DNA of 64,000 nt from Bacillota bacterium (GCA_017577895.1 PKQY01000003.1:1-64000); one strand, 5' to 3'; positions 8,873 through 18,168 are shown, counted from the first letter of the stretch. Translations and numbers: made by a program. Notes: generated by a model not told the origin, from the letters alone.

Positions 8873-9253
8873 TCACTCCTCAAAAGCATCGAATCGAAAC
8901 GAATCCCATTCATCTGGCAACAAGTCGGGCCGAATCCAGTCTTCCAGTCCCGCTTTGGCTAACTGTTGCACGAGGTAGTCCAAGGGCGTCCCCTCGACGC
9001 CGTCGTACCCGCGCCGGGTGTAGATGTGTTCAGCGTCAGGAAACGCATCGGCCAACACGCCCCGGATGCGCCGACCGGCCGCGTCGTTGTCGACGAAAAT
9101 GTACAATGGCGCCATGCCGATGTGTTTCTTCAACCATTCCAACCGTTCCGAACTCGGAATGCCGTATGTGCACAAGATGGGAATGCCCGGCCGCAACACT
9201 TTTTCCAATTGTCGCCGGTCGTTTTTGCCTTCGACGACAATGACGGGGGTCAT
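8873..9253 (-). CDS. Small Toprim domain protein, YusF-like
   Basis: A 126-residue protein made almost only of a Toprim fold as in RNase M5 and primases. The conserved glutamate is in VVEGKND near the N-terminus and the DxD pair in FVDNDAAGRR. No second domain is seen. It resembles B. subtilis YusF, whose role is not established. The start ATG overlaps the stop of the upstream MFS gene by 4 bp (ATGA), so it is probably translationally coupled to that gene. A nuclease or RNA-processing role is possible but not shown. Confidence 0.78.
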   Translation of the reverse strand: MTPVIVVEGKNDRRQLEKVLRPGIPILCTYGIPSSERLEWLKKHIGMAPLYIFVDNDAAGRRIRGVLADAFPDAEHIYTRRGYDGVEGTPLDYLVQQLAKAGLEDWIRPDLLPDEWDSFRFDAFEE

Positions 9254-10791
9254 GGTTTTGTACCACCTCTTTGTCCCATGTTCTCGTCACGGACCGCCGC
9301 TGTTTCCACACCGATTCGCTGCGGCAGGAAGCACACGAGGCATAGGCTTACCACCGCCAGCACCGCCACGCCCACATAGACGGTGTGCAATCCATGGGCC
9401 AGCCCTTCCGCCAATAACAGGCGTCGTTCCAACGGCATCTGCTGGCGGAAAAACGGATCCAGCAACGCATTGACCGCATCCAATCCCGAAGCGTACCAGT
9501 CCACGCCCTGTTCGCGCAAATGACGCAACAGGCGGTTGTTCAAAAGCCCTCCCAGCAAAGCGGCACCGACGGTGCTGCCCAACGTCCGCATGAACATATG
9601 AGAGGCGGTGGCCGTCCCCCGCAGCGACCACGGAACGCTGCTCTGGATGGAGACGGTAAATGTCAAGTTGCAAAATCCCATGCCGGCGCCCGTCACAAAC
9701 GAGCCGAGGGCCGCCCACAAGGGCCCTTTGTCCGGATGAAGTGTCACAAATACGAAGGCACCTACCGTCAACAACAGGCCGCCGAGGAGCGCGGTGTTGC
9801 GGGAGCCCCATTTCAGCCAGACGCGGCCGGCAATGGTGCTGGCCAACGGCCAGCCGAGGGACATGACCGACAAAGAAAATCCCGCCACCGTCGCGTTTTG
9901 ACCCATTACTCCTTGAATATATGCAGGAAGATACGTGGACACCCCCATCAGCAACATGCCGTTGACCAAAGACGCCACATTGGCGACACCGATGACCGGA
10001 TGTTTCCACAAGCCCAGCGGCATCATCGGTTCTTGGACCCGCATCTCTTGCCAGAGAAAGCACACCAGGCCCGTCAAAAAGAGGACGAACAACCCCACCG
10101 ACGGCCAAGACAGCCACGGCCAAGCGACGCCGCCTTGGATGAGGAACAACATCAAGGCGCTGACACCGACAAACATGAAAGCGGAGCCGAAAACGTCAAT
10201 CTCTGACCTTTTTTTCGCCACCGGCTCCCGCAAAAAGACGCCCATGCCCGCCATGGCCAACAACCCGAGGGGCAAATTGAGCCAAAAAATGTACGCCCAG
10301 TCGGCATGCTGGACAATCAAGCCGCCCAGCACCGGACCGAGAATGGAAGAAGTTCCCCAGACACTGGAAAGGTATCCTTGAATGCGGCCCCTTTCGGCCG
10401 GCGAATAAATGTCCCCGACAATCGTCATGACGATGGGTTGCACGGCTCCGGCGCCCAATCCTTGCAACAGCCGAAACGCAATCAGCTGGATCATGGACTG
10501 GGCCAGGCCGCACAACAAGGAACCGAACAAGAACAGGCCTGCACCGAACAGGAAGACGGGCTTGCGGCCGAACAAATCGGCCAATTTTCCGTAAATGGGA
10601 ATCGTGGCGGCCTGGGCCAAAAGAAAAGCGGAAAACACCCAACTGTACAGCGAAAAACCGCCCAAATCGCTGACAATGGTCGGCATCGCCGTAGAGACAA
10701 TGGTCCCTTCGATGGCCGTCATGAACATGGCCAGCATGACCGAGGCCAAGATCAAAGGCCGTGCCGCATTCCCATCGGCTCGCCGGCGCAC
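9250..10791 (-). CDS. MFS transporter, DHA2 (14-helix) drug exporter family
   Basis: Proton-driven exporter of the EmrB/QacA type. The 513 residues hold about 14 hydrophobic segments. Family motifs are ADLFGRKPVFLFG (motif A, loop 2-3) and GWPLASTIAGR. The GTG start is supported by AAGGAGGG eight bases upstream; a closer ATG is out of frame. It overlaps the Toprim gene by 4 bp and lies 55 bp after namA, so the three may form an operon. The substrate cannot be deduced. Confidence 0.9.
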   Translation of the reverse strand: MRRRADGNAARPLILASVMLAMFMTAIEGTIVSTAMPTIVSDLGGFSLYSWVFSAFLLAQAATIPIYGKLADLFGRKPVFLFGAGLFLFGSLLCGLAQSMIQLIAFRLLQGLGAGAVQPIVMTIVGDIYSPAERGRIQGYLSSVWGTSSILGPVLGGLIVQHADWAYIFWLNLPLGLLAMAGMGVFLREPVAKKRSEIDVFGSAFMFVGVSALMLFLIQGGVAWPWLSWPSVGLFVLFLTGLVCFLWQEMRVQEPMMPLGLWKHPVIGVANVASLVNGMLLMGVSTYLPAYIQGVMGQNATVAGFSLSVMSLGWPLASTIAGRVWLKWGSRNTALLGGLLLTVGAFVFVTLHPDKGPLWAALGSFVTGAGMGFCNLTFTVSIQSSVPWSLRGTATASHMFMRTLGSTVGAALLGGLLNNRLLRHLREQGVDWYASGLDAVNALLDPFFRQQMPLERRLLLAEGLAHGLHTVYVGVAVLAVVSLCLVCFLPQRIGVETAAVRDENMGQRGGTKP

Positions 10792-10846
10792 CGCATTCCC
10801 TCCTTACCGCGCATTCTGCGCATTGCTCTTGCAAGCGTATTTGCTG

Positions 10847-11872
10847 TCAGCGGGCCCGGGAGTATTGGACAGGCCAATAATCCACCTCAACCCCCAGTTT
10901 TCGGGCGGCCTGCAGCGGCCAATACGGATTGCGCAGCAATTCCCGGCCGAGAAAGACCAAATCGGCCCGGCCGTTCAGCAAAATTTCCTCCCCTTGCTCC
11001 GGCAGCGTCAACAACCCGACCGCTCCGGTGGCAATGCCCACTTCCCGGCGGATGCGCTCGGCAAACGGCACTTGATACCCCGGACCCACTTTGGCCGGCG
11101 CTTTCGGCACAATGCCGCCGGAACTGCAATCGATCAAATCGACCCCTTCTGCCTTGGCCATGCGGGCGATTTCTACGTGATCGTCCAGCGTCAACCCGCC
11201 CTCGACATAATCCTCGCACGACAGCCGCAAAAACAACGGCTTTTCTTCCGGCCACACCTCCCGCACCGCCCGGATGACGTCCCTCAACAAGCGGGTGCGG
11301 CCTTCGAAACTTCCGCCGTACGCATCGGTGCGACGGTTGGTGATGGGGGAGAGAAACTGGTTGAGCAAATACCCATGGGCAGCGTGAATCTCGATGACGT
11401 CCATGCCGACGGCCAACGCCCGCCTGGCGCCATCGCAAAACGCCTGCACCACTTGGCGAATCCCTTCTTCGCTCAACGCTTCCGGCACATCGAACGAATC
11501 GTCAAAACGGATGGCGCTGGGCGCCACGATTTTGTCCCGTTTTAACTTCCCTTTGCGTCCGGCATGGGCCAGCTGAATGCCGATTTTCGCTCCGTGGGCG
11601 TGAATGAGCCGCACTAATTTTTCCAGGCCCGGCAGATGGTCGTCCGACCAGATCCCCAAATCGTAGTCGCTGATCCGGCCCCGGGGTTCCACCGCCGTCG
11701 CTTCCAGCAAAATAAGCCCGACACCGCCGACGGCCCGGGTCGCATAATGGACCAGATGCCAGTCTTGCACGCGCCCGGCTTCATCGGCCGAGTACATGCA
11801 CATGGGCGACATAACGATCCGGTTGCGCAATGTCATGTCTTTGATCTGATACGGCTGAAACAAATATGCCAT
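10847..11872 (-). CDS. namA: NADPH dehydrogenase, old yellow enzyme (NamA/YqjM)
   Basis: FMN enzyme that reduces activated C=C bonds (enones, maleimides, nitro compounds) with NADPH. At 341 residues it matches YqjM (338). The redox-sensing cysteine is in MSPMCMYSA, and the substrate histidine pair is in EIHAAHGYL. The ORF can extend to 11911, but GGAGG lies nine bases before the ATG at 11872, giving the YqjM-like N-terminus MAYLFQPYQIKD. Placement before an MFS exporter suggests a joint detoxification or stress role, which is inference. Confidence 0.92.
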   Translation of the reverse strand: MAYLFQPYQIKDMTLRNRIVMSPMCMYSADEAGRVQDWHLVHYATRAVGGVGLILLEATAVEPRGRISDYDLGIWSDDHLPGLEKLVRLIHAHGAKIGIQLAHAGRKGKLKRDKIVAPSAIRFDDSFDVPEALSEEGIRQVVQAFCDGARRALAVGMDVIEIHAAHGYLLNQFLSPITNRRTDAYGGSFEGRTRLLRDVIRAVREVWPEEKPLFLRLSCEDYVEGGLTLDDHVEIARMAKAEGVDLIDCSSGGIVPKAPAKVGPGYQVPFAERIRREVGIATGAVGLLTLPEQGEEILLNGRADLVFLGRELLRNPYWPLQAARKLGVEVDYWPVQYSRAR

Positions 11873-12049
11873 GACCCATCGCCTCCGTTTTTTCACGTGA
11901 CGCCCTTTCATTTATTTACATCGTCGATAAATTTAGCTTAACGATTTCTCCATTTTCCGGCAACCGACCAGACGGCTACCTCCGAATCTATCACCCTTCA
12001 TTCCTTTCGAAAGGTTTGGTATATTGGCAGACAGAAAGGTGTGAAACGT

Positions 12050-12631
12050 ATGCGGCTGTTCGTCGGTTTATCCATCCCGCCAACTGTCGCCCGGCAGCTG
12101 GCGGGTTACGTAGAACGAGCCAAATCCAAGTTGCAGGCTGCCCACTGGGTGCCGCCCCAAAACTGGCACATCACGCTCCTCTTCCTCGGTGAAGTGTCGC
12201 CGGATACGGCAGCGGTACTCCGGCGGCGATTTGCCGCCGTCGCCCAACAGACACATCCGTTCTCGTTACGGCTGCAAGACTGGGGCGCTTTTCCGAACAT
12301 GAAACGGGCCAAATTGTTGTGGGTCGGTGTCAACGGCGAGCGGGAGCCGCTCCAACGGCTGGCCGAGGCCGTGCGGGAAACCGCCGCCGATGTGGTCAAG
12401 CTCGAAAAAACCCAGTCCTTTGTCCCACACCTCACGGTATCCCGTAAAGTACCAGCGCTGGACCTTGCCCATTTCAACGATGAATGGCCCCTCCTCACCC
12501 ACGACTGGCCCGTCCAACAGATGCATTTGTATATTTCCCACCTCTCTCCCCGTGGCGCCCGGTATGAAATCTGGGAATCGTACCCATTGGGCAGGCCGTC
12601 CGCTGACCAACCGGGGGCCGTGGAAAGTTAG
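12050..12631 (+). CDS. thpR: RNA 2',3'-cyclic phosphodiesterase (LigT/ThpR)
   Basis: 2H phosphoesterase that opens 2',3'-cyclic phosphates on RNA ends. Both HxTx signatures are present: HITLLFLG and HLTVSR, at the expected distance. The length of 193 residues fits the family. ATG at 12050 has AAAGGTG at 8-base spacing; an in-frame GTG at 12041 is an alternative. Divergent from namA and convergent with the chemoreceptor remnant, which it overlaps by 4 bases. Confidence 0.9.
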   Translation: MRLFVGLSIPPTVARQLAGYVERAKSKLQAAHWVPPQNWHITLLFLGEVSPDTAAVLRRRFAAVAQQTHPFSLRLQDWGAFPNMKRAKLLWVGVNGEREPLQRLAEAVRETAADVVKLEKTQSFVPHLTVSRKVPALDLAHFNDEWPLLTHDWPVQQMHLYISHLSPRGARYEIWESYPLGRPSADQPGAVES

Positions 12632-12860
12632 ATGTTTAACTGCTGAACCAATCGTTGCAACTCTTCCGCCATCCGGCTCAAAGATTCGGCCGAGGCACTC
12701 ACTTCTTCCATGGAGGCCGCTTGTTCCTTCATCACCAGCCGAAATGGTGCCCGTGCTGCCCTGACTTTCCTTGGCGCAGGCCACCTCTTGAATCGTACCT
12801 TTCCCCCTGCAAATCGCCGGCGGCCAGCTGTTGCAACCGTTCCCGCAAACGAAGGTGCAC
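12628..12860 (-). pseudogene. Remnant of a methyl-accepting chemotaxis protein
   Basis: Read on the minus strand, the first part gives LRERLQQLAAGDLQ, typical of the end of a HAMP domain, and the last part gives EEVSASAESLSRMAEELQ and a C-terminal tail typical of the end of a chemoreceptor. The two lie in different frames and the large signalling domain between them is missing, so the gene suffered an internal deletion plus frameshift. It follows the UPF0182 terminator and has no start signal. An intact chemoreceptor is present at 53.0 kb. Confidence 0.65.
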
Positions 12861-12862
12861 AC

Positions 12863-12901
12863 AAAAAAGCTGCCACAAGCTTCTGCGCTTGCGGCAGCTG
12901 A
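12863..12901 (-). terminator. Rho-independent terminator after the UPF0182 gene
   Basis: On the minus strand CAGCTGCCGCAAGC and GCTTGTGGCAGCT pair around a 6-base loop, followed by a run of six T. It lies about 10 bases after the UPF0182 stop codon. Confidence 0.9.
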
Positions 12902-12910
12902 TGCTAACGC

Positions 12911-15742
12911 TCAGGTGCCGGTGGCCGGTGCAGCGGCGGCATCGGGGTTGGCGTCGGCATTGGGTTCGTTGCCTACCGCGCCGTCATCCTGGCCGCTGCC
13001 CGTGGCTTGTTGCTGTTGCCACTGTTGGATGCGCTCCTGGATCGTTTCCATGATGCGACCGGCTTCCGTCCAACGGCCGGCACCCAAGGCTTCCTGGTAT
13101 CGGTTAAACAGATCGGCAAATTCTTGCAGCAGTTGGTCGGCCGATTTCAACAAAGGCAGTTGGTCTTTTCCCGCTTGTTCGTCTTCGGCCGGCTGGCCTT
13201 CAGTGGCCAACGCCATGAGCCGTTCCATGGCTTCCTCAAACGTGCTTTCCATGACGATGTGATCGCCATAAGCCAAGATGATTTGTTTCACTTCCGGCAA
13301 CGACGTCTGGTTGGACGATTCGATGTACAACGGCTCCAGATACAAAATGGTGTCTTCAATCGGAATCACCAACAAGTTGCCGCGAATGACACGGGAACCG
13401 CCTTGCGACCAGAGGTTCAGTTGCTGGGAAATTTGCGCGTTCTGGTTGATCCGGTTTTCAATTTGCTGCGGCCCGTAAATCGTCTTCTGTTTCGGAAAAC
13501 GATACACCAGCAACTCGCCGTAATTTTCCCCGTCGTTGCGAGCGGCCATCCAGGCGATCATGTTCTGCCGGTTATTGGGCGTGAAGGGCAGCATCAAAAT
13601 AAATTCCTCCCGCTCCTCATCCGGCAGTTTCATGGTGATATAGTACGGCTCCATGGGCGTGTCGCTTTCGTAGTAGTTTTCCGTCGCAAACTGCCAATAA
13701 TCTTCCCGGTTGTAGAACACTTCCAAGTTCGTCATGTGGTACGTCTGATAAATTTTCGCCTGGAATTTAAACAACGTCACCGGATAACGGAAATGTTGCC
13801 GGATGTCATCCGGGATTTCGGTTTCGAACATGTTCGGGAAAATTTTCCGGAACACTTGAATGATGGGCTCATCCGGGTCCACCAAATAAAAGTGGACTTC
13901 GCCGGTGTAAGCATCCACCACGGCCTTCACCGGATTTTTGATGTAGTTGATCCCTCGGGCCACCGGTTCAGAATACGGGTAACGTCCCGTCGTCGTGTAC
14001 GCATCCACAATCCAGGCCAATGTGCCGTCTTCCCGCACAATGATGTACGGATCGTCGTCAAAATACAGGAAAGGCGCGATGGATTGCAGCCGCTCCATGA
14101 TGTTGCGCTTGCGCAAGAGTTGACTGTTCTCGTCGATTTGCCCGGAAATGAGAATCCGCGGCGACATTTCTTCCCAGGCAAAGATGACACGGTTCAGCCA
14201 CGTCATGGGAATGCCGGTTTTCGCTTCGTACCGGTGAGACACGTTCGTATCGCCGGCCGGGTAGTCAAACTCGTCCAACTTGGAGTTGACGACCACGTTT
14301 TGATAGTTTTGTTCCCCGAAGTAAATTTGCGGCCGCGTCACTTCCACCGTCCCTTGCGGCGGCAAGTCTTTCACCATGTACTCCGGCTGTCCCTGAGAGG
14401 TGACCTGGTTGACATGGCTCATGGCGATGCCGTAACCGTGCGTATAGCGCAACGTCTGGTTCGTCCACGTCTTGGATTGCTCCGGCAAATTGGAGATGTC
14501 CAATTCCCGCGCCGCCAGAAACACTTGTTGATATTTGCCGTTCAGCCAGTAACGGTCAACATCAATGTCCAAAAATTCGTAGTACGTCCGAAACGTTTGC
14601 AACTGGTTGTACACGTCCAACATGGGACGCGGGTCGTTGATGCGGACGTTCTCGATGGTCAGCGCATTGCGTTCCAGCATCTCCCGCGTCAACGTCAAAT
14701 TGCCGGGATGTTCCAGTTCTTTTACTTCATTGATCCCGTGAGCTTCCCGCGTCATGTTCAAGTTGTACTGCAAATACGGCTGTTCCCGGACAAATTCGTT
14801 GGGCGTGACGATGAAGCTCTGCACCGCGATGGCGGCCCCTTGTCCGGCCAGCAGCACGGCAAAGTACAGAACCGGCGCCGCCACCACCAGCCTCGCCCGC
14901 CGACGGAAGAGTCCGACCAGCACCAGCACGGCGGCCAGCAAACTGACCACCGCCATGACGTAGCCCATGGGGATGTTGATGACCCGGTCGGTGAAACTGG
15001 CCCCGTAGACGATGCTTTCCTGCAACACGCTGACGTTGTTGGTCAGCAACGTCTCATACGGGGACAACCAGTGGCGCATTGCCAGCAACAGCCCCAGGGC
15101 GACGACGCTGAAGCCCATTTGCCACTGGGCCAAACGGTCGCGCAAATACAGATGAAACACGCTGAAGGCCAAGGCCTGTATCACCAGCAAAATGACGAAC
15201 AGGCCCAACAGCATGCCGATGAGAAAATTGACAAAGGGCAACGTAAACACGTAAAAGGAAACGTCGCGGCCCAACAGCGGGTCGGTCACGCCAAAGGGCG
15301 TCTGGTGAAAAAACGTCAAAAACCGCTCCCAGCCGATGCCCTGGGCAAAACTGCTGCCCACCAGACCGAAAAAGGAAGACACGGCCACATTGAGCCACAA
15401 AAACCAACGGCCGTAGAGCAGCACTTGCGGCAATCCCTGGGCTTCAAACATGCGCAAATAGACGCGCCGCACGCCGTACAGCGCGAAAAACAGCGGCACG
15501 GCGTACAACAAAAAACCCAAGACGCCCAGCGACAACTTGGTCAGAAAAATGGTGCGGAACACATCGGCAAACCCGAGTGTGCCCATCCAAATGTATTCGG
15601 CGATCAAATGAATGCCCAAACTGATGAGCACTGCCAGCGCCACCAATATCCACACCACGATGTTGGCGGCTCGCATCCACGTCGGCCGCGGCGGCCGCGG
15701 CCGCGGGTTCTGATTTTCGAACACTTCAAAGGACAATCCCAT
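12911..15742 (-). CDS. UPF0182 family membrane protein
   Basis: A 943-residue protein of the UPF0182/COG1615 family. About seven membrane helices occupy the first 320 residues, followed by a large domain expected outside the membrane (NLTLTREMLERNALTIENVR, then DPRPMLDVYNQLQ) that is a family hallmark. The C-terminus is Asp/Ala/Gly-rich and disordered. The role of the family is unknown. A thioesterase gene lies 21 bp upstream on the same strand, so the two are probably cotranscribed and end at the terminator after this gene. Confidence 0.92.
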   Translation of the reverse strand: MGLSFEVFENQNPRPRPPRPTWMRAANIVVWILVALAVLISLGIHLIAEYIWMGTLGFADVFRTIFLTKLSLGVLGFLLYAVPLFFALYGVRRVYLRMFEAQGLPQVLLYGRWFLWLNVAVSSFFGLVGSSFAQGIGWERFLTFFHQTPFGVTDPLLGRDVSFYVFTLPFVNFLIGMLLGLFVILLVIQALAFSVFHLYLRDRLAQWQMGFSVVALGLLLAMRHWLSPYETLLTNNVSVLQESIVYGASFTDRVINIPMGYVMAVVSLLAAVLVLVGLFRRRARLVVAAPVLYFAVLLAGQGAAIAVQSFIVTPNEFVREQPYLQYNLNMTREAHGINEVKELEHPGNLTLTREMLERNALTIENVRINDPRPMLDVYNQLQTFRTYYEFLDIDVDRYWLNGKYQQVFLAARELDISNLPEQSKTWTNQTLRYTHGYGIAMSHVNQVTSQGQPEYMVKDLPPQGTVEVTRPQIYFGEQNYQNVVVNSKLDEFDYPAGDTNVSHRYEAKTGIPMTWLNRVIFAWEEMSPRILISGQIDENSQLLRKRNIMERLQSIAPFLYFDDDPYIIVREDGTLAWIVDAYTTTGRYPYSEPVARGINYIKNPVKAVVDAYTGEVHFYLVDPDEPIIQVFRKIFPNMFETEIPDDIRQHFRYPVTLFKFQAKIYQTYHMTNLEVFYNREDYWQFATENYYESDTPMEPYYITMKLPDEEREEFILMLPFTPNNRQNMIAWMAARNDGENYGELLVYRFPKQKTIYGPQQIENRINQNAQISQQLNLWSQGGSRVIRGNLLVIPIEDTILYLEPLYIESSNQTSLPEVKQIILAYGDHIVMESTFEEAMERLMALATEGQPAEDEQAGKDQLPLLKSADQLLQEFADLFNRYQEALGAGRWTEAGRIMETIQERIQQWQQQQATGSGQDDGAVGNEPNADANPDAAAAPATGT

Positions 15743-15763
15743 CCCTCCTTCCTGCGCGCAAAG

Positions 15764-16177
15764 TTAGGCCGTCAATGACTCCACGAGCAATCCTTCCAGC
15801 TGCGTGCGCAGTGCATCCGGAATCGGCACGCTTTTTCGCTGGCGGGTATGGAATAATACGGCCACCACATCCGCATCGGCCACCAGTTGCCCGGCTTCAT
15901 TCACGATTTCTTGCCGGAACGTCATGCTGCTGTTGCCCAGCCGCACCAGACCGGTCAGCACCGTCAGCCGGTCTTCCATCTTCACTTCCCGGCGATAGTT
16001 GATGTGAATGCTGACCACCGCAAAGCTGATGTCCGTCGACGACAACAAATTCGAATGGGAACGATACCATTGCACCCGTCCCCATTCCAAATATTCTAAA
16101 TATCGCGCGTTGTTGACATGTCCCAAAACGTCGATGTCGGTGGGCCGCACCACCACTTCCGTACGTTGAACACTCAT
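15764..16177 (-). CDS. Acyl-CoA thioesterase, hotdog fold
   Basis: A 137-residue protein of the 4-hydroxybenzoyl-CoA thioesterase (YbgC/FadM) group. The motif PTDIDVLGHVNNARY carries the catalytic aspartate, and SIHINYRREV lies at the usual place. It hydrolyses acyl-CoA esters; chain-length preference cannot be told. First gene of a pair with the UPF0182 membrane protein. A second, distinct thioesterase lies at 59.7 kb. Confidence 0.88.
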   Translation of the reverse strand: MSVQRTEVVVRPTDIDVLGHVNNARYLEYLEWGRVQWYRSHSNLLSSTDISFAVVSIHINYRREVKMEDRLTVLTGLVRLGNSSMTFRQEIVNEAGQLVADADVVAVLFHTRQRKSVPIPDALRTQLEGLLVESLTA

Positions 16178-16271
16178 CCTCGGTCGACCCCCTCCCGTTC
16201 ATGACGCAAACATGTTATCATGATTGGAACACCTTGTCAAAAAGCGTTTCCGCAGGAAGGGACATTTCCGG

Positions 16272-16300
16272 TTGAAGCCAATCGCCTTTCGGGGTATACT
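16272..16300 (+). promoter_or_regulatory. Sigma-A promoter of the 30-residue peptide gene
   Basis: TTGAAG (16272-16277) and TATACT (16295-16300) are separated by exactly 17 bases. The first codon of the small ORF lies about 25 bases after the expected start point. Confidence 0.7.
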
Positions 16301-16332
16301 AGGGGACGAGTACCAAAAGGAGCGTTGAGAAC

Positions 16333-16425
16333 ATGAAATTCGCCATCATTTTGTTGGTCTGTTTTCTCTTGCTCGGAGCCATCTTGACCGCCGGTTACGA
16401 AGAGGACAAAACGTGGAACCTCTAA
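16333..16425 (+). CDS. Very small membrane protein (30 residues)
   Basis: An ORF of 30 codons with one hydrophobic helix (residues about 3-20) followed by the polar tail GYEEDKTWNL. It has a complete transcription unit of its own: a well-spaced promoter at 16272-16300, AAAAGGAG ten bases before the ATG and a strong terminator at 16448-16497. These signals, rather than similarity, support it as a real gene. The family was not recognised. It is too short for routine gene calling and lies between divergent and convergent minus-strand genes. Confidence 0.65.
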   Translation: MKFAIILLVCFLLLGAILTAGYEEDKTWNL

Positions 16426-16447
16426 ACGGCTTCGGACCAATGGCATT

Positions 16448-16497
16448 GGACCGCCGCAATCGGCACGTGCTGCTTTGCGGCGGTCCTTTTTCTTTTT
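16448..16497 (+). terminator. Strong rho-independent terminator after the 30-residue ORF
   Basis: GGACCGCCGCAA and TTGCGGCGGTCC form a perfect 12-bp stem around 15 bases, followed by TTTTTCTTTTT on the plus strand. Confidence 0.92.
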
Positions 16498-16516
16498 AGC
16501 CGTGGTCACCGGCCCT

Positions 16517-16981
16517 TCACTTCATCCCGGGAAAACCGTTTTGCCGCAACGCTTCATACAGCACGATGGCCACCGCATTGGACAAATTCAGTGAGCGAAT
16601 CTGATCCGTCATCGGCAAGCGCATGCACTGCTCCGGATGGGCGGCCAGCAATTCGTCCGGCAATCCCCGCGTCTCTTTGCCGAAGACGAGAAAATCGCCG
16701 TCTTGAAAACGAAAATCCGTATACCACTTGGCGCCTTTCGTCGTGGCGAAAAAAAATCTCCCGTCGGGATACATGGCTTCCACTTCGGCAAAGCTGTCGT
16801 GATACCGGACGTCCACCGCGTGCCAATAATCGAGCCCGGCCCGTTTCAACATTTTGTCATCGGTCGAAAAACCGAGGGGCCGGACCAAGTGCAAGATAGC
16901 CCCGGTCCCGGCGCACGTGCGGGCAATATTGCCGGTGTTGGCCGGGATTTCTGGCTCCACCAGGACGATGTGAAACGCCAT
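16517..16981 (-). CDS. trmL: tRNA (cytidine/uridine-2'-O)-methyltransferase TrmL
   Basis: SPOUT-class enzyme that methylates the ribose of the wobble base 34 in tRNA-Leu. The 154 residues carry the N-terminal PEIPANTGNIARTCAGTG motif and the knot motifs LVFGKETRGLP and RSLNLSNAVAIVLYEALRQ. The ORF opens further upstream, but the ATG at 16981 gives the conserved start MAFHIVLVEPEIP behind AAAAGGGGTGG. The next gene upstream on the same strand is the amidase-domain protein, 26 bp away. Confidence 0.92.
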   Translation of the reverse strand: MAFHIVLVEPEIPANTGNIARTCAGTGAILHLVRPLGFSTDDKMLKRAGLDYWHAVDVRYHDSFAEVEAMYPDGRFFFATTKGAKWYTDFRFQDGDFLVFGKETRGLPDELLAAHPEQCMRLPMTDQIRSLNLSNAVAIVLYEALRQNGFPGMK

Positions 16982-17007
16982 CGGTCCACCCCTTTTCCAG
17001 TGAACAG

Positions 17008-18027
17008 TTAGAAATGATCGACGATGTGAAAAAACTTGTATTGAATCTGTTCCGTCCACGCGTACGAATGGCGATAAGTCCAATGCTTGTGGCGCACCGA
17101 TGCGCTATGGGCGTTGACCAACGGTTCTCCCTGGTGGTCGAAATCGACGACGATGGCGTTGTGTTGCCACCGGCCGTCGCCGTCAAAATCATAACAAATG
17201 ACGTCCCCCGGTTCCAGTTGCGATGCCGAACGCTTTTCCACCGCCCGCAAACCGGTCTGGCTGGTGGACAAGTACCAGCGGAAGCTGTGGGCCACCGCCC
17301 AGCTGAGACTCCAACGGTCATCCGGCCCGCCATTCCCGAGATACCACCAACCTTGATCCGTCCGGCCCACGTGGGTCATCGGCGCTCCGCCGGCCAGCAG
17401 GCATTGGGAAACGAAATTCGTGCAATCGGCGGCAAAGGCTCGAAAGTTCGGATGATGCCCATTCCACCAGCTCTCGGCGTAACGGACGGCCCAGTCCCGC
17501 CGATAATCGCGGCCGGCATCCCGCCAAAAGGACCTGCGGCTGTCCTGGCCGGGGAAGCCCGCGGGCGTTCGTCCGACTGAAACGGTTCGCCGATGGTCCG
17601 CTGAAAACGGCTTCGCCACGCCGCTTTCGCCTTCAGTCGGAGGTGCTGTCAGCGGCACGTCTTCCACCACGTGCCAACGCCCCCGTCCCATTTTCAACTT
17701 CATCCGGTGCCAACGGTTTTCTTCCTCCAGCCGGAGCCGGTGTTGCCGATCGCGATGCACGTGCCGTTCCATCACCGAAAGGAGGGCTTCCACCTCTCCG
17801 CTCCCTTCGTTCACCTGCACCAGCTTCACCCGGCAGGTGACTTTCAGCGGCTCCAGCTTCGTTTCGGCCCAATGGGCGTGAATCCGTTGGATGCGTTCCA
17901 CTTCCTGCCGGCCGAACGCATGTCGGCCGGCCATCTGTTTCGCAAATTGCCGCAGGCGGCTTTCATCCACATGGGCTTCTTCTTTCCACTGCCAATAATC
18001 CCGCAATGCATCCCGCCAATCGTTCAA
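17008..18027 (-). CDS. Amidase_6 domain protein (putative cysteine amidase)
   Basis: About 160 N-terminal residues of no recognised fold precede a C-terminal Amidase_6 domain like those of B. subtilis YhbB and YrvJ. The putative catalytic cysteine is in DCTNFVSQ and the histidine in WQHNAIVVD; GDVICYDFDGDG is a further family block. No signal peptide is visible, unlike cell-wall amidases, so the site of action is uncertain. TTG at 18027 was chosen because AAAGGAGGGGG lies five bases before it; an upstream ATG at 18051 has no such signal. Confidence 0.82.
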   Translation of the reverse strand: MNDWRDALRDYWQWKEEAHVDESRLRQFAKQMAGRHAFGRQEVERIQRIHAHWAETKLEPLKVTCRVKLVQVNEGSGEVEALLSVMERHVHRDRQHRLRLEEENRWHRMKLKMGRGRWHVVEDVPLTAPPTEGESGVAKPFSADHRRTVSVGRTPAGFPGQDSRRSFWRDAGRDYRRDWAVRYAESWWNGHHPNFRAFAADCTNFVSQCLLAGGAPMTHVGRTDQGWWYLGNGGPDDRWSLSWAVAHSFRWYLSTSQTGLRAVEKRSASQLEPGDVICYDFDGDGRWQHNAIVVDFDHQGEPLVNAHSASVRHKHWTYRHSYAWTEQIQYKFFHIVDHF

Positions 18028-18125
18028 CCGAACCCCCTCCTTTCGTACCATCTTACTCGGCCGCCAACGCCGCCATGCGCCCTCCCGAACCGGCTGAAAA
18101 GACGGCCAGCGCTGACGGCGAACCC

Positions 18126-18154
18126 TTTACGAATCAGCAAAATCCGGCTATAAT
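18126..18154 (+). promoter_or_regulatory. Sigma-A promoter of the IclR-family gene
   Basis: TTTACG (18126-18131) and TATAAT (18149-18154) with a 17-base spacer. Start of transcription is expected near 18161, 57 bases before the ATG. Confidence 0.7.
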
Positions 18155-18168
18155 GGGCTAACGATCAT

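Noticed and set aside
13007..15778. Long open frame of over 900 codons on the plus strand
   Set aside because: It is the antisense shadow of the UPF0182 gene; composition is His/Arg/Gln-rich without any domain, and the minus-strand product is a clear family member.
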